A DNA stretch of 64,000 nucleotides from Chitinophaga niabensis (lineage in GTDB: Bacteria; Bacteroidota; Bacteroidia; Chitinophagales; Chitinophagaceae). The stretch lies in contig JAFIGY010000012.1 of assembly GCA_017849435.1 (NCBI GenBank), forward strand, positions 124,001 through 188,000. The letters are read 5' to 3'. The notes below the pieces were generated by a model. The model ran no database searches, was not told where the DNA came from, and saw nothing but the letters and a program-made list of their open reading frames with translations. The position numbers were made by a program, and so were the translations under genes. Numbering within the stretch: position 1 is the first letter of the stretch; each line of letters starts with the position of its first letter. Shown here piece after piece: positions 34,042 through 43,234 of the stretch.

Positions 34042-34842
34042 ATGAAAACCTTCCTGCCGCTGATGGCCCTCTTCCTCACGCAAAGCCTGTACGCCCAGCC
34101 GAAGAACCTGCATTTCGACAATGTATCGTTTTCCGACAAACTGGCGGTTGCGGAATGGATGGTGGAGTACGACAGCGTTGCCTGGCGCATGTCGGAGCTG
34201 GTAACGAGGGCTACCTGGGACGAGTTGGCGAGGATGGGCAGGGAGTGGTTTTGCTACAAGGGGGACGACAGTATCTGGCATGGGATTTACGGGAAATACA
34301 AAGACGGTAAATATGATCTCGTGATCCACTACATCCTGGGCGCCAACGACACGATCGATGTCAGCTGTACCAGTCCCGATACCGCCAGGCTCAGTGCCAT
34401 ATCCCGTGCCATCCGCACCGCCTACCGGGAAGCAACGCCCATCCTCGGTGGTTCCTCCGCCAAAATGAACAAATTCGTTCGCGTGAACGACAACCGCTCG
34501 ATCTCCGTATGGCTGATGCCCGCCCTGCAATCGCTGGATGTAGCGCTATATGGCGGGGAATTCTTTTACCGGTTCAATACCACCGGGGACCTGTTACTGG
34601 AACGAAGTGAGTATTATCAGGGCAATTTCAAGGGGCTTCGGCTGGGGAAATTGCGGGAAGTGCAGTTGAATTATGAAGACACGGAGACGCCTACCCTCGG
34701 CGCTGTTTATTTCGCCCTCAAATACCGGAGCAGGTTTTCCGGCATCCGGATCAATACCAGGGCCGGCACCAGCCTGTTTGCTTTCAGCCAGGTGAAAGGA
34801 TACTATTGGCTGCATGCGGATAAATTGAAAGCGAATCCGTAA
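34042..34842 (+). CDS. Secreted protein of unknown function
   Basis: A 266-residue protein that I do not recognise. MKTFLPLMALFLTQSLYAQ is a clean signal peptide with cleavage after AQ, which decides the start at ATG 34042. The mature chain is mixed alpha/beta with many Trp and Tyr residues and one Cys pair (WFCYKG, DVSCTS). There are no catalytic motifs, lipobox or internal repeats. It is followed after 32 bases by a secreted alpha/beta hydrolase and then by an S9 peptidase, so it may belong to a group of exported proteins expressed together. Confidence 0.7.
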   Translation: MKTFLPLMALFLTQSLYAQPKNLHFDNVSFSDKLAVAEWMVEYDSVAWRMSELVTRATWDELARMGREWFCYKGDDSIWHGIYGKYKDGKYDLVIHYILGANDTIDVSCTSPDTARLSAISRAIRTAYREATPILGGSSAKMNKFVRVNDNRSISVWLMPALQSLDVALYGGEFFYRFNTTGDLLLERSEYYQGNFKGLRLGKLREVQLNYEDTETPTLGAVYFALKYRSRFSGIRINTRAGTSLFAFSQVKGYYWLHADKLKANP

Positions 34843-34874
34843 ATTACTGCCCTGTAAACAGTAATTGTTCCGCC

Positions 34875-35672
34875 ATGAGATACCTGTTCTGCTTCCTGTT
34901 GTTCGCTGTTCCTTTGATGGCCTCGGCACAGGACTTCGAAGCCCGTGAATTCCACCGCGAAGGGGACATTCTGCCCTATCGTATCCTGTATCCGGAGAAT
35001 TATGATCCTCACAAGCATTATCCTCTGATCCTGTTCATGCATGGAGCGGGAGAAAGAGGGAATGATAATTTTTCGCAACTGAAACATGGCAGCCAGCTGT
35101 TCCTGCGGGACAGCATCCGGAAAAAGTATCCTGCGATCGTTGTATTCCCGCAATGCCCGCTCAATAACACCTGGGCCACACTCAGCGTGGAACGGGATGT
35201 TCCGCGGGACAGTACCGGGCGCCCTGATTACTCCCGTATAAAGTTCCTGCCGGATAACAAGCCCACCGTGCCTTCGAAGCTCCTGCATCAATTAATGGAC
35301 AGCCTTGTTGCCTCCGGCTCGGTTGATACCCGACGGATTTATGTAGGTGGTCTTTCCATGGGCGGAATGGGTACTTTCGACATCCTGGCCCGTTTCCCGA
35401 AACGCTTTGCCGCCGCCTTCCCGATCTGTGGCGCCGGGAATGAGCAAAAGACCAGCCGGTATGCCAAAACCACCGCGCTCTGGATCTTTCACGGAACGGA
35501 CGATAAAATAGTGCCGCCCACATCGTCCCGTCTTTTCTACAAGCGCCTCCAGCGCGAAGGAGCCGATGTGCGGTACAGTGAATACCCCGGTGTTGGGCAC
35601 AATAGCTGGGAAAATGCTTTTGCGGAACCGGAGCTTCTGCATTGGCTGTTCTCCCATCGACTTAAAAATTAG
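34875..35672 (+). CDS. Secreted alpha/beta hydrolase (phospholipase/carboxylesterase-like)
   Basis: A 265-residue exported hydrolase. Signal peptide MRYLFCFLLFAVPLMASAQ precedes an alpha/beta fold: oxyanion-hole motif LILFMHGAGERGNDN at 51-65, nucleophile Ser161 in GGLSMGGMG, acid Asp209 or Asp210 in HGTDDKIV, and His242 in GVGHNSW. The pattern fits prolyl-oligopeptidase-like or feruloyl-esterase-like carboxylesterases of polysaccharide-degrading Bacteroidota. The substrate is unknown. It is followed after 37 bases by an S9 peptidase gene on the same strand. Confidence 0.88.
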   Translation: MRYLFCFLLFAVPLMASAQDFEAREFHREGDILPYRILYPENYDPHKHYPLILFMHGAGERGNDNFSQLKHGSQLFLRDSIRKKYPAIVVFPQCPLNNTWATLSVERDVPRDSTGRPDYSRIKFLPDNKPTVPSKLLHQLMDSLVASGSVDTRRIYVGGLSMGGMGTFDILARFPKRFAAAFPICGAGNEQKTSRYAKTTALWIFHGTDDKIVPPTSSRLFYKRLQREGADVRYSEYPGVGHNSWENAFAEPELLHWLFSHRLKN

Positions 35673-35709
35673 CAGCAAAATCAAACCATTCATCTAATCC
35701 CACCTGTTT

Positions 35710-38508
35710 ATGCAAAAAATCTACGCTCTCCTGCTGGCATGTGCGCTCGCGTTACCTGCCATTGCCCAGCAGAAAAAAGACTTAACGCCTGCCGACTACG
35801 GTAAATGGCAGACCCTGGCAAATGCGGTACTGTCAGACAATGGCGAATGGATCGCTTATGTGATCACCGTGCAGGAAGACAACGACAGCCTGTATGTGGT
35901 GGATCGCCAGACCAATAAGCGTTACGTATTGGAATTTGGCAGTAATCCCCGGTTTTCGAAAGACGGCCGCTGGATCGCTTACAACATCGGTCTGCCTTAT
36001 AAAGAAGCGGAGAAGCTTCGCGAACAGAAAATGCCAGTCGCTTATAAGATGGGCCTGCTCAACCTCGCCACTGGTAAGAAAGAAGTGATCAAAGATGTGA
36101 GCAGCTTCGATTTTTCCCGCAACGGCAGGTTCCTGGTAGTGAACCTTACACCTCCTAAAGAGAATAAGGACAAAGGATCTGTGATCCTGCTGCGCAACCT
36201 TGCAGACAGCAGCACCCGTACCATCGGGAATGTAACCGCGTACGACTTTAACAGGAAAAGCGATTACCTGGCGTATATCGTAGAGTCCGCTAACCAGGCC
36301 GGTAATACTGTGGAGCTCTTCAACCTGAGTACATACAGTGTAAAGGTACTGGCCAGCGATACCTGCAAATTCACTAAGCTTACCTGGTCCAAGGAAGGGG
36401 ATGGGCTTGCATTCTTTAAAACGATCAAAAATGATAGTTACGAAGAAGAGAATGCACAGGTATATGTATATGCGCCGGTTTACAAGAATCCTTCACTTTC
36501 TGTACTGGACCCGGAGAAACAACCCGGCTTCCCGAAGGGGATGCGTATCAATACCGCTTCCGGCCTGCGTTTGAACGAAAGTGTGACAGCCGCGTTCTTC
36601 AGCATCAAAAGCTGGACGGAGAAACCCAAAAAAGGCGGAAAGGATTCCACCGCGGTAAAGACAGATACCTCCAAAGCGGTGGTGGCCAAAACGGATACGA
36701 CCAAAAAAACAATGCCACCGGCCGCACCGAAGAAAGAAGAGAAATTGGCTGCTGTGGACATCTGGCACTGGAAGGACGCTGAGATCCAACCCCGCCAGAA
36801 GATCACTTACATGACGGATAAGGAACAAAGTTATTTGTCCTCATGGACCCTTGCCGACAAACGTTTTTCCCGTCTCGCGCCGGACAGCACACCCGTTGTG
36901 ATCAGCAGCGGAAATTACAGCAAGTATGTACTCGTTAGCACGGACAAGAAGTACCGGCCCGCATTCAAGGAAGATTACGGGGACGTTTACCTCGTGAACG
37001 TCTTCACCGGTGAAAAGAAATTGTTCGGTGAAAAGATGTTGCTGGGTTTCGGAAGTACTCCGGTACTTTCCCCGGACAGTAAATATGTTTATTACTATAA
37101 TGATAAACATTGGATGGCCTATAATACCGCCACCGGCGTAACCGTGAACCTCACCAAAGACCTGCCGGTAACGTTCGAGAATTACAAAGACGATCATCCG
37201 GCTGTTAAACCTCCGTTTGGATTCGGAGGCTGGACCAAAGGGGACAAGGAATTCCTGGTGTATGACGAGTTTGACGTATGGGCGCTGAAGCCGGATGGCA
37301 AAGGTGCGCGTAAGTTGACGGAAGGCAGGAAAGACGAGATCGTGAACAGGGTGCGGATTATGGATATGGAAGAAGATTATCTCGATGACAGCAAGCCGAT
37401 CTATATCAGCCTTTATGGCGATAAGAGCAAGTATTTCGGCTTTGGGAAGGTGGAGAAAGGTAAATTCAGCCAGTTGCGTTATGAGAATAACAGCCTGGCT
37501 GTGCTCAACAAAGCGAAAGATGCTGATGTGTTCAGTTTTATGCGGAGCGACTTTGACCGTTCACCGGAGTTGTATGTTACGGCGGGTTTTCAGGGAGAGC
37601 AAAAGCTGGTGACCACCAACCCGCAGCAGAAAGATTACAAATGGGGCAGGAGTGAGCTGATCACCTATACTAACCGGAAAGGGAAGAAAATGCAGGGCGC
37701 CCTGTTTTATCCCGCCGACTATCAGCCCGGAAAACAATATCCGATGATCGTGTATATCTATGAGATCCTCTCCAATACCGTACACGGATATGTGCCGCCC
37801 TCCCAGCGCAGTCCCTATAACACGACGAATTTCACAACGGGCGGTTATTTCATTTTCCGGCCGGATATTGTATATGATATTAATGATCCTGGCATGAGCG
37901 CTGTGGATTGTGTGGTGCCGGCAGTGGAAGAAGTACTGAAAACCGGTATGGTGGATAAGAACAAGGTAGGGCTTATGGGGCATAGCTGGGGGGCTTACCA
38001 GACCTCGTTCATCATTACCCAGACCGACGTTTTCAAGGCCGCTTGTGCAGGTGCGCCGCTCACTAACCTGATCAGCATGTCACTGGCTATCTACTGGAAC
38101 GCCGGTATTCCTGACCAAAAGATCTTCGAAACCAGCCAGGGTCGTTTTGACGGTCCCTGGTATGACCGGATGCAGGAACACATGCGCAACTCTCCGATCT
38201 ATGCGGCGCAGAACATCAAAGCTCCGCTGTTGGTAGCTTTTGGGGATAAGGACGGAGCTGTGGACTGGCATCAGGGGATTGAGATGTATGGTACGATGAG
38301 GCGGATGGAGAAACCGCATGTCATGCTGGTATATGCGGATGAGAATCACGGTCTGGTAAAGAAAGAGAACCAGATCGATTATCAGAAGCGCCAGCGGGAA
38401 TGGTTTGATCATTATTTATTAGGCAAACCCGCTCCCAAATGGATTACAGAGGGTGTTTCCTATGTGGAAAAGATGAAGGAGCAGGAGAAGGAAGCGAAAG
38501 GGAACTAG
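35710..38508 (+). CDS. Prolyl oligopeptidase family (S9) peptidase, secreted
   Basis: A 932-residue exported peptidase. Signal peptide MQKIYALLLACALALPAIAQ is followed by a beta-propeller part (about 25-650) that carries a Lys/Thr/Ala/Pro-rich insert near residues 300-345, and a C-terminal alpha/beta hydrolase domain. Nucleophile Ser759 lies in LMGHSWGAYQT, the acid is in FGDKDGAVDWHQG and the His in ADENHGLV. The layout resembles dipeptidyl-aminopeptidase/acylaminoacyl-peptidase-like exported enzymes. The insert has low complexity and is probably an exposed linker. A strong terminator lies 20 bases after the stop. Confidence 0.92.
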   Translation: MQKIYALLLACALALPAIAQQKKDLTPADYGKWQTLANAVLSDNGEWIAYVITVQEDNDSLYVVDRQTNKRYVLEFGSNPRFSKDGRWIAYNIGLPYKEAEKLREQKMPVAYKMGLLNLATGKKEVIKDVSSFDFSRNGRFLVVNLTPPKENKDKGSVILLRNLADSSTRTIGNVTAYDFNRKSDYLAYIVESANQAGNTVELFNLSTYSVKVLASDTCKFTKLTWSKEGDGLAFFKTIKNDSYEEENAQVYVYAPVYKNPSLSVLDPEKQPGFPKGMRINTASGLRLNESVTAAFFSIKSWTEKPKKGGKDSTAVKTDTSKAVVAKTDTTKKTMPPAAPKKEEKLAAVDIWHWKDAEIQPRQKITYMTDKEQSYLSSWTLADKRFSRLAPDSTPVVISSGNYSKYVLVSTDKKYRPAFKEDYGDVYLVNVFTGEKKLFGEKMLLGFGSTPVLSPDSKYVYYYNDKHWMAYNTATGVTVNLTKDLPVTFENYKDDHPAVKPPFGFGGWTKGDKEFLVYDEFDVWALKPDGKGARKLTEGRKDEIVNRVRIMDMEEDYLDDSKPIYISLYGDKSKYFGFGKVEKGKFSQLRYENNSLAVLNKAKDADVFSFMRSDFDRSPELYVTAGFQGEQKLVTTNPQQKDYKWGRSELITYTNRKGKKMQGALFYPADYQPGKQYPMIVYIYEILSNTVHGYVPPSQRSPYNTTNFTTGGYFIFRPDIVYDINDPGMSAVDCVVPAVEEVLKTGMVDKNKVGLMGHSWGAYQTSFIITQTDVFKAACAGAPLTNLISMSLAIYWNAGIPDQKIFETSQGRFDGPWYDRMQEHMRNSPIYAAQNIKAPLLVAFGDKDGAVDWHQGIEMYGTMRRMEKPHVMLVYADENHGLVKKENQIDYQKRQREWFDHYLLGKPAPKWITEGVSYVEKMKEQEKEAKGN

Positions 38509-38528
38509 CTGGTGAAAGTCTTTATAGC

Positions 38529-38569
38529 AGCGGGGATGTATCGTTTTTTGATACATCCCCGCTTTTTTT
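38529..38569 (+). terminator. Strong intrinsic terminator of the S9 peptidase gene
   Basis: The arms 38529-38542 and 38550-38563 pair perfectly over 14 bp (core GCGGGGATGTATC), with a seven-base loop GTTTTTT, followed by seven T. Confidence 0.95.
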
Positions 38570-38740
38570 GTCCGCTTTTGAGACAAAGTGTCCGGTTTTG
38601 AAAAATGCATTTTTGAGGTTGCCGGTCATCCCCTGTTGAGGGCGATACCCCCTCAGCCCCCAAATCCCTCTCATCCCCCCGAAACCCCTCACCACAAAGC
38701 GCCTCCACAAACTGTCCGCTATCTGTCCGCTTTCGGAACA
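38569..38740 (+). promoter_or_regulatory. Gene-free region with repeated TGTCCG motifs
   Basis: Between the terminator and the next promoter, TGTCCG occurs at 38569, 38589, 38713 and 38724. Two of them form imperfect inverted repeats of 17 bases: TGTCCGCTTTTGAGACA at 38569-38585 and TGTCCGCTTTCGGAACA at 38724-38740. The stretch between the two groups, about 38625-38700, is strikingly C-rich on this strand and encodes nothing convincing. The motifs may be operators for the gene at 38856 or remains of a lost promoter. Confidence 0.4.
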
Positions 38741-38774
38741 CCCCCGGAAATGCCCGTCGTTCCTACTTATTCGC

Positions 38775-38805
38775 TTGACCCCCGGCGCATCCCGCACTAA
38801 TTTTA
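38775..38805 (+). promoter_or_regulatory. Probable promoter of the PepSY-like small protein gene
   Basis: TTG at 38775-38777, a 20-base spacer and TAATTTTA at 38798-38805 match the Bacteroidota consensus with one mismatch (last base A instead of G). The leader to ATG 38856 is about 45 bases and A/T-rich. Confidence 0.55.
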
Positions 38806-38855
38806 CATCATCAAACACAAACAAAATTTTTAAAAATCTTATAAAACAAATTATC

Positions 38856-39305
38856 ATGAAAAAGTTAATCGCCATCCTCGCCGTTATTTTTACCTGTTCC
38901 GCTACCGCAGCGTTTGCAGACAGTAACCGGATCGTTGACAATGCTATTGTAAAGGAAAATTTCAACCGCGCGTTCAAAGGCGTTGCAAATGCTTCCTGGT
39001 ATGAAACAAAAGACGGTTATGCCGTTAAGTTCTCCATGAATTCATCCGATGTGATCGCGTATTTTGACAAGAGTGGGAAGCTGCAGGTAACATCCCGTCG
39101 CATTAACGACGCTGCCCTGCCGCTGGACGTGATGAAGTCTTTATTCAAAGAATATCCTGATCAGGATATCCGCAACGTAGTGGAACTGACCACCGATACT
39201 GATACCCTCTATGTGATCATGCTCGAAAGCAAAACGAAATGGACTAGCCTGAGAGTGTCTGCCAACGGGGATATCCGTGTAATGGAATCACTGAAGAAAG
39301 CATAA
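38856..39305 (+). CDS. Small periplasmic PepSY-like protein
   Basis: A 149-residue exported protein. Signal peptide MKKLIAILAVIFTCSATAAFA fixes the start at ATG 38856. The mature part has the beta-alpha-beta pattern of the PepSY-like/DUF2874 proteins common in Bacteroidota: AFKGVANASWYETKDGYAVKFSMNSSDVIAYFDKSGKL, then a helix and a second strand set (WTSLRVSANGDIRVME). Related proteins inhibit or modulate exported proteases, but the function is not established here. It has its own promoter and terminator. Confidence 0.8.
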   Translation: MKKLIAILAVIFTCSATAAFADSNRIVDNAIVKENFNRAFKGVANASWYETKDGYAVKFSMNSSDVIAYFDKSGKLQVTSRRINDAALPLDVMKSLFKEYPDQDIRNVVELTTDTDTLYVIMLESKTKWTSLRVSANGDIRVMESLKKA

Positions 39306-39322
39306 AGATATTCCGCCATTCT

Positions 39323-39355
39323 AAAAAAGGGCTGCCTAAAAAGGCGGCCCTTTTT
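39323..39355 (+). terminator. Intrinsic terminator of the PepSY-like gene
   Basis: GGGCTGCC at 39329-39336 pairs with GGCGGCCC at 39343-39350 (8 bp, one G-U), flanked by six A and five T. Confidence 0.88.
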
Positions 39356-39446
39356 GTATTTGTTGTTCATGCTCAGACAGCCCCCTGCGTTTGAAAAAAT
39401 CCTATTATTGCAGCTGTAAAAATGTTTGTTAACCTAAAACTTTCTC

Positions 39447-39983
39447 ATGGCCCAACGTAAGAAACAGGTCATTTTGCCGGATGAAACCATTATGAACAGG
39501 ATTTATGTGATCCGCGGGCAAAAAGTAATGCTGGACAGGGATCTGGCGGAACTGTATGGTGTGGAAACAAAAGCGCTGAAGCAGGCGGTACGCAGGAATA
39601 AGGGTCGTTTCCCGGAAGATTTTATGTTTGAGATGAGCAAAGATGAATTCGAAAATTGGAGGTCACAATTTGTGACCTCCAATTTAGACCGCATGGGCTT
39701 GCGTTACACGCCATTCTGTTTTACAGAACAAGGCCTGACAATGCTTTCATGCGTTCTAAACAGCGAAAGAGCCATTGCTGTTAATATTCAGATCATCCGG
39801 ATATTCACCCGCATGCGTGAAATGCTGTCTGCACACAAGGATGTTCTGCTGCAACTCGAGCAGCTGGAAAGGAGGATAACCGGGCATGACAAGGATATTC
39901 AGCAGGTATTGGAATGTATCAAGAGTTTGTTGAATCCTGAACAGCCGCCGAGAGTGATAATCGGGTTTAAACGGAACGATTAA
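39447..39983 (+). CDS. ORF6N-domain DNA-binding protein
   Basis: A 178-residue protein with an ORF6N domain at about residues 10-105: IMNRIYVIRGQKVMLDRDLAELYGVETKALKQAVRRN, then FPEDFMFEMSKDEF, and FCFTEQGLTMLSCVL. The C-terminal 60 residues are a coiled-coil helix (MREMLSAHKDVLLQLEQLERRI) followed by a short tail. ORF6N domains bind DNA and are found in phage and chromosomal regulators. The gene contains a perfect 15-bp inverted repeat at 39653-39685, in the codons for ENWRSQFVTSN. No phage genes surround it, so it is a stand-alone chromosomal gene. Confidence 0.9.
   Translation: MAQRKKQVILPDETIMNRIYVIRGQKVMLDRDLAELYGVETKALKQAVRRNKGRFPEDFMFEMSKDEFENWRSQFVTSNLDRMGLRYTPFCFTEQGLTMLSCVLNSERAIAVNIQIIRIFTRMREMLSAHKDVLLQLEQLERRITGHDKDIQQVLECIKSLLNPEQPPRVIIGFKRND
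39653..39685. repeat. Perfect inverted repeat inside the ORF6N gene
   Basis: Arms 39653-39667 and 39671-39685 are exact reverse complements around a 3-base centre; the core reads GGTCACAATTTGTGACC. It is fully inside coding sequence at residues about 70-80. Confidence 0.85.
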
Positions 39984-40017
39984 AAAAGGCCGCCTCTGAA
40001 CGGGAGTGCGGCCTTTT
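39984..40017. terminator. Bidirectional terminator between the ORF6N gene and hemL
   Basis: AAAAGGCCGC at 39984-39993 pairs with GCGGCCTTTT at 40008-40017 over 10 bp. It begins directly after the ORF6N stop codon and ends 3 bases before the hemL stop. Confidence 0.85.
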
Positions 40018-40020
40018 GAT

Positions 40021-41307
40021 CTATTTGATCGCCTGCATGGCGGAGCGTGCAGCGTTGATCGTGAATTCAATGTCTTCCTGCGTCAGTGCCTGGCAAACGA
40101 ACCAGCTTTCAAAAGCGGAAGGCGGAAGATAAACGCCTCTTTCCAGCATCGCGTGGAAGAACCGTTTGAATAACTCATTATTGGCACCGGATGCCGCTGT
40201 GAAATCGATGATCGGATATTCCGCAAAATGTACGCTCATCATGGACCCGATATGATTCACCTGGTACACAATGCCTGCGGCGCCGAATGTTTCACGAAGA
40301 CCGGCCACCAGCCGGTTCGTCTTTTCTTCCAGCTGGGTATAGATGGCAGGATGTTCCTGCAATGTTTTCAGCAAAGTATACCCTGCTATCATTGCGACGG
40401 GGTTGCCGCTCAAAGTGCCTGCCTGGTATACCTTTCCGGCCGGAGCGATGTGCTCCATGATCTCGCGTCTGCCGGCAAAAGCGCCTACCGGCATACCGCC
40501 GCCGATGATCTTGCCGAAGGTAACGAGGTCAGCCCTGATGCCGAACAGCTCCTGTGCGCCGCCTCTGGCAAGCCGGAAGCCGGTCATCACTTCATCCATG
40601 ATAAAGAGGATGCCATGTGTATCGCAAAGGGTGCGCAGCCCTTCCAGGAAGCCCGGTTGCGGCAGGATGCAGCCCATGTTGCCTGCCACCGGTTCCACGA
40701 TAATCGCGGCGATCTGATCGGGGTGTTCGGCGATCAATTGTTCTACGGCGGGGAGGTTATTGTAGGGAGCGCTGAGAGTATCATCGGCCACTGCGGCGGT
40801 CACGCCGGGAACAGCCTGTATACCCAGGGTGGCAACGCCACTTCCGGCGCTGACAAGGAAGGAATCCGCATGACCGTGGTAATTCCCTTCAAACTTGATC
40901 ACCTTATTACGGCCGGTGAAGCCCCTGGCCAGACGGAGTGCGCTCATACAGGCTTCTGTGCCGGAGTTCACCATCCTCACCATGTCGATGTTCGGCACCA
41001 TGCTTACGATCAGCTCTGCCACCTCTACTTCCAGTTTGGTAGGAGCACCGAAGGATGTGGAGTAAGTGGCATATTCCTGTATGGCCTTTACCACAGGCTC
41101 ATACGCATGTCCCAGGATCATCGGGCCCCAGGAATTGATATAGTCGATGTAACGGTTACCGTCTTCATCGTACAGGTAAGCGCCCTTGGCATGCTGCATG
41201 AAAACGGGTGTGCCGCCAACACTCCGGAATGCACGTACAGGAGAGTTCACGCCGCCGGGGATCACTTTCCCGGCCTGTTCGAATAATGCTTTGCTTTTTG
41301 TATACAT
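40021..41307 (-). CDS. hemL: Glutamate-1-semialdehyde 2,1-aminomutase
   Basis: A 428-residue PLP enzyme that converts glutamate-1-semialdehyde to 5-aminolevulinate in the C5 haem pathway. Motifs: [16 protein letters not shown] near 17-32, [17 protein letters not shown] near 112-128, GNYHGHAD near 141-148, DEVMTGFR near 238-245 and the PLP Lys266 in [17 protein letters not shown]. Length is normal. It is the last gene of the seven-gene haem operon, 12 bases after hemB, and ends at a bidirectional terminator. Confidence 0.97.
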   Translation of the reverse strand: MYTKSKALFEQAGKVIPGGVNSPVRAFRSVGGTPVFMQHAKGAYLYDEDGNRYIDYINSWGPMILGHAYEPVVKAIQEYATYSTSFGAPTKLEVEVAELIVSMVPNIDMVRMVNSGTEACMSALRLARGFTGRNKVIKFEGNYHGHADSFLVSAGSGVATLGIQAVPGVTAAVADDTLSAPYNNLPAVEQLIAEHPDQIAAIIVEPVAGNMGCILPQPGFLEGLRTLCDTHGILFIMDEVMTGFRLARGGAQELFGIRADLVTFGKIIGGGMPVGAFAGRREIMEHIAPAGKVYQAGTLSGNPVAMIAGYTLLKTLQEHPAIYTQLEEKTNRLVAGLRETFGAAGIVYQVNHIGSMMSVHFAEYPIIDFTAASGANNELFKRFFHAMLERGVYLPPSAFESWFVCQALTQEDIEFTINAARSAMQAIK

Positions 41308-41319
41308 GCCGTCAGTTTT

Positions 41320-42291
41320 TTATTGGTTCAGCAACCGCACTGCGTCTTTCGCGAAATAGGTGGCGATCAGGTCCGTGCCCGCCCGTCTGATGCTGGTCAG
41401 ACTTTCGATAATGGCTTTCTCTTCATTCAGCCATCCCATCTTTGCAGCAGCCTTGATGAGCGCATATTCTCCGCTGACGTGATATGCACTAACGGGAACG
41501 GTTACACTATCTTTGATCAGCCGTATGATATCGAGGTAAGCCATGGCGGGTTTCACCATCACGATGTCTGCTCCTTCTTCCACATCCATGAGCGTTTCTT
41601 TCAGCGCTTCGCGGGCATTGGAGAAATCCATCTGGTATGTTTTCTTGTCGCCGAAACCGGGTGCTGAATCCAGCGCATCGCGGAAGGGGCCGTAGAAGCA
41701 GCTGGCATATTTGGCGCTATAGGCCATAATGCCGGTTTTGGTAAAGTTGTTATCCTCCAGTGCTTCACGGATAGCAAGGATACGGCCGTCCATCATATCA
41801 CTGGGAGCTACAAAATCCGCACCAGCCTGTGCGTGGCTTACGCTCATTTCCGCCAGTACGTTCACGGTGGCATCATTCACGATCTCTTCGCCTTCCACGA
41901 TGCCGTCATGGCCATAGGAGGAGAAAGGATCGAGGGCCACATCCGTCATCACTACCATACCGGGCACGGTGTCTTTTACGGCTTTGATGGCGCGTTGCAT
42001 GAGTCCGTTGGGGTTGAGGGCTTCCGTGCCCTTGTTATCTTTCAGCTCATCCGCACATTTCACGAACAGCAGTACGCTTTTGATCCCCAGGCCCCATAAC
42101 TCTTTCGCTTCCTGTACCATAAGGTCCAGGGTATAACGGAAGTAACCGGGCATGGAGGAGATCTCTTCTTTTACACCCTTTCCTTCCATCACGAACAACG
42201 GCGCAATGAAATTCGCCGGCGTGAGTATGGTTTCCGCCACCATCGCGCGGATGGCAGGGGTGTTGCGCAATATCCTGTTTCTTCTGATCAT
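41320..42291 (-). CDS. hemB: Delta-aminolevulinic acid dehydratase (porphobilinogen synthase)
   Basis: A 323-residue enzyme that condenses two 5-aminolevulinate molecules. The two Schiff-base lysines are Lys194 in YSAKYASCFYGPFRDA and Lys247 in MVKPAMAYLD. The region DVALDPFSSYGHDG at 117-130 lacks the Cys triad of the zinc-dependent enzymes, so this is the Mg-type, metal-independent at the catalytic site. ATG 42291 gives the standard RRNRILRNTPAIRAMV N-terminus. It lies 28 bases after hemF. Confidence 0.96.
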   Translation of the reverse strand: MIRRNRILRNTPAIRAMVAETILTPANFIAPLFVMEGKGVKEEISSMPGYFRYTLDLMVQEAKELWGLGIKSVLLFVKCADELKDNKGTEALNPNGLMQRAIKAVKDTVPGMVVMTDVALDPFSSYGHDGIVEGEEIVNDATVNVLAEMSVSHAQAGADFVAPSDMMDGRILAIREALEDNNFTKTGIMAYSAKYASCFYGPFRDALDSAPGFGDKKTYQMDFSNAREALKETLMDVEEGADIVMVKPAMAYLDIIRLIKDSVTVPVSAYHVSGEYALIKAAAKMGWLNEEKAIIESLTSIRRAGTDLIATYFAKDAVRLLNQ

Positions 42292-42319
42292 CGCTATCAA
42301 TTATAAAAGTTAAGAATCT

Positions 42320-43234
42320 TTACGATACCCATTCACGGGGCTTCAGATATTCCAGCAGTTTTGCCTCTTCGCTGCCGGGTGCCGGATGGTAATCGTACTC
42401 CCAGCGTGCTTTTGCAGGCAGGCTCATGAGGATGGACTCGATACGGCCGTTGGTTTTGAGCCCGAACAAAGTGCCTCTGTCGTGAATGAGATTGAACTCC
42501 ACATAACGGCCACGCCTATACTCCTGCCAGTGTACATGGGCATCGGTATACGGAATATCTTTCCGCCTGGCCACGATGGGAAGGTAGGAGGGAAGGAACG
42601 CTTTCCCGTTCGCGAACTGGAATGCCAGCAGGGCTTCCGCACTGCGGTTCGCATCGGCGCGAAGGTAATCGTAAAATATTCCCCCGATGCCGCGCGCTTC
42701 GTTGTTCCGGTGTTTGTTCACGAAATATTCATCGCAGTGTTGCTTGTATTTTGGATAGAGCTCGCTGCCGAAGGGGTCGCAGGCCGCTTTGAAGGTCCGG
42801 TGAAAGTGCTGCCCGTCTTCTTCGAAGATGTAGTAAGGCGTAAGGTCTGCCCCGCCCCCAAACCAGCTGTCCACGATCCGCCCGTCTTCCCCGTACAATT
42901 CAAAATACCGGAAATTGGCGTGAACGGTAGGTACAAAAGGATTGACAGGATGGATCACCAGCGAGATGCCGGCTGCGAGAAAACTGCTGTCTCCGGCTAC
43001 ATTGAATTGCTGTGCCATCACCGCCGGCAGTGTACCGTGCACCACGGAAGTGTTAACACCCCCTTTCTGGAATATGTTACCGTCCGCTATCACGCGGGTG
43101 ATACCGCCTCCGCCGCCTTGTCTTTCCCAGCGGTCTTCCCGGAACTTCGCTTTCCCGTCCATGTCTTCAACAGCCTGGCAAATCTCGTTCTGCAGGGCAT
43201 GAATGAACGGAATGAACTGGTCTTTGATACTCAT
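42320..43234 (-). CDS. hemF: Oxygen-dependent coproporphyrinogen III oxidase
   Basis: A 304-residue aerobic enzyme that decarboxylates the two propionates of coproporphyrinogen III. Signatures: GGGGITRVI near 41-49, [17 protein letters not shown] near 93-109 and [13 protein letters not shown] near 118-130, plus the C-terminal [11 protein letters not shown]...[10 protein letters not shown]. The choice of hemF shows at least partly aerobic haem synthesis. Its ATG overlaps the hemE stop by 4 bases (ATGA type), so translation is coupled. Confidence 0.97.
   Translation of the reverse strand: MSIKDQFIPFIHALQNEICQAVEDMDGKAKFREDRWERQGGGGGITRVIADGNIFQKGGVNTSVVHGTLPAVMAQQFNVAGDSSFLAAGISLVIHPVNPFVPTVHANFRYFELYGEDGRIVDSWFGGGADLTPYYIFEEDGQHFHRTFKAACDPFGSELYPKYKQHCDEYFVNKHRNNEARGIGGIFYDYLRADANRSAEALLAFQFANGKAFLPSYLPIVARRKDIPYTDAHVHWQEYRRGRYVEFNLIHDRGTLFGLKTNGRIESILMSLPAKARWEYDYHPAPGSEEAKLLEYLKPREWVS

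Noticed and set aside
33196-34530. Long minus-strand open frame of 444 codons
   Set aside because: It lies opposite the methyltransferase and the following secreted-protein gene, both of which have convincing motifs or a signal peptide; the minus frame has no recognisable domain and an unnatural His/Gly/Val-rich composition.
38590-38800. Short proline-rich open frame in the gap after the S9 peptidase gene
   Set aside because: It arises from the C-rich tract; it has no signal peptide or conserved pattern and overlaps the promoter of the next gene.
40228-41286. Plus-strand open frame of 352 codons opposite hemL
   Set aside because: hemL is unambiguous on the minus strand; the plus frame is rich in His and Cys, typical of antisense reading of such genes.
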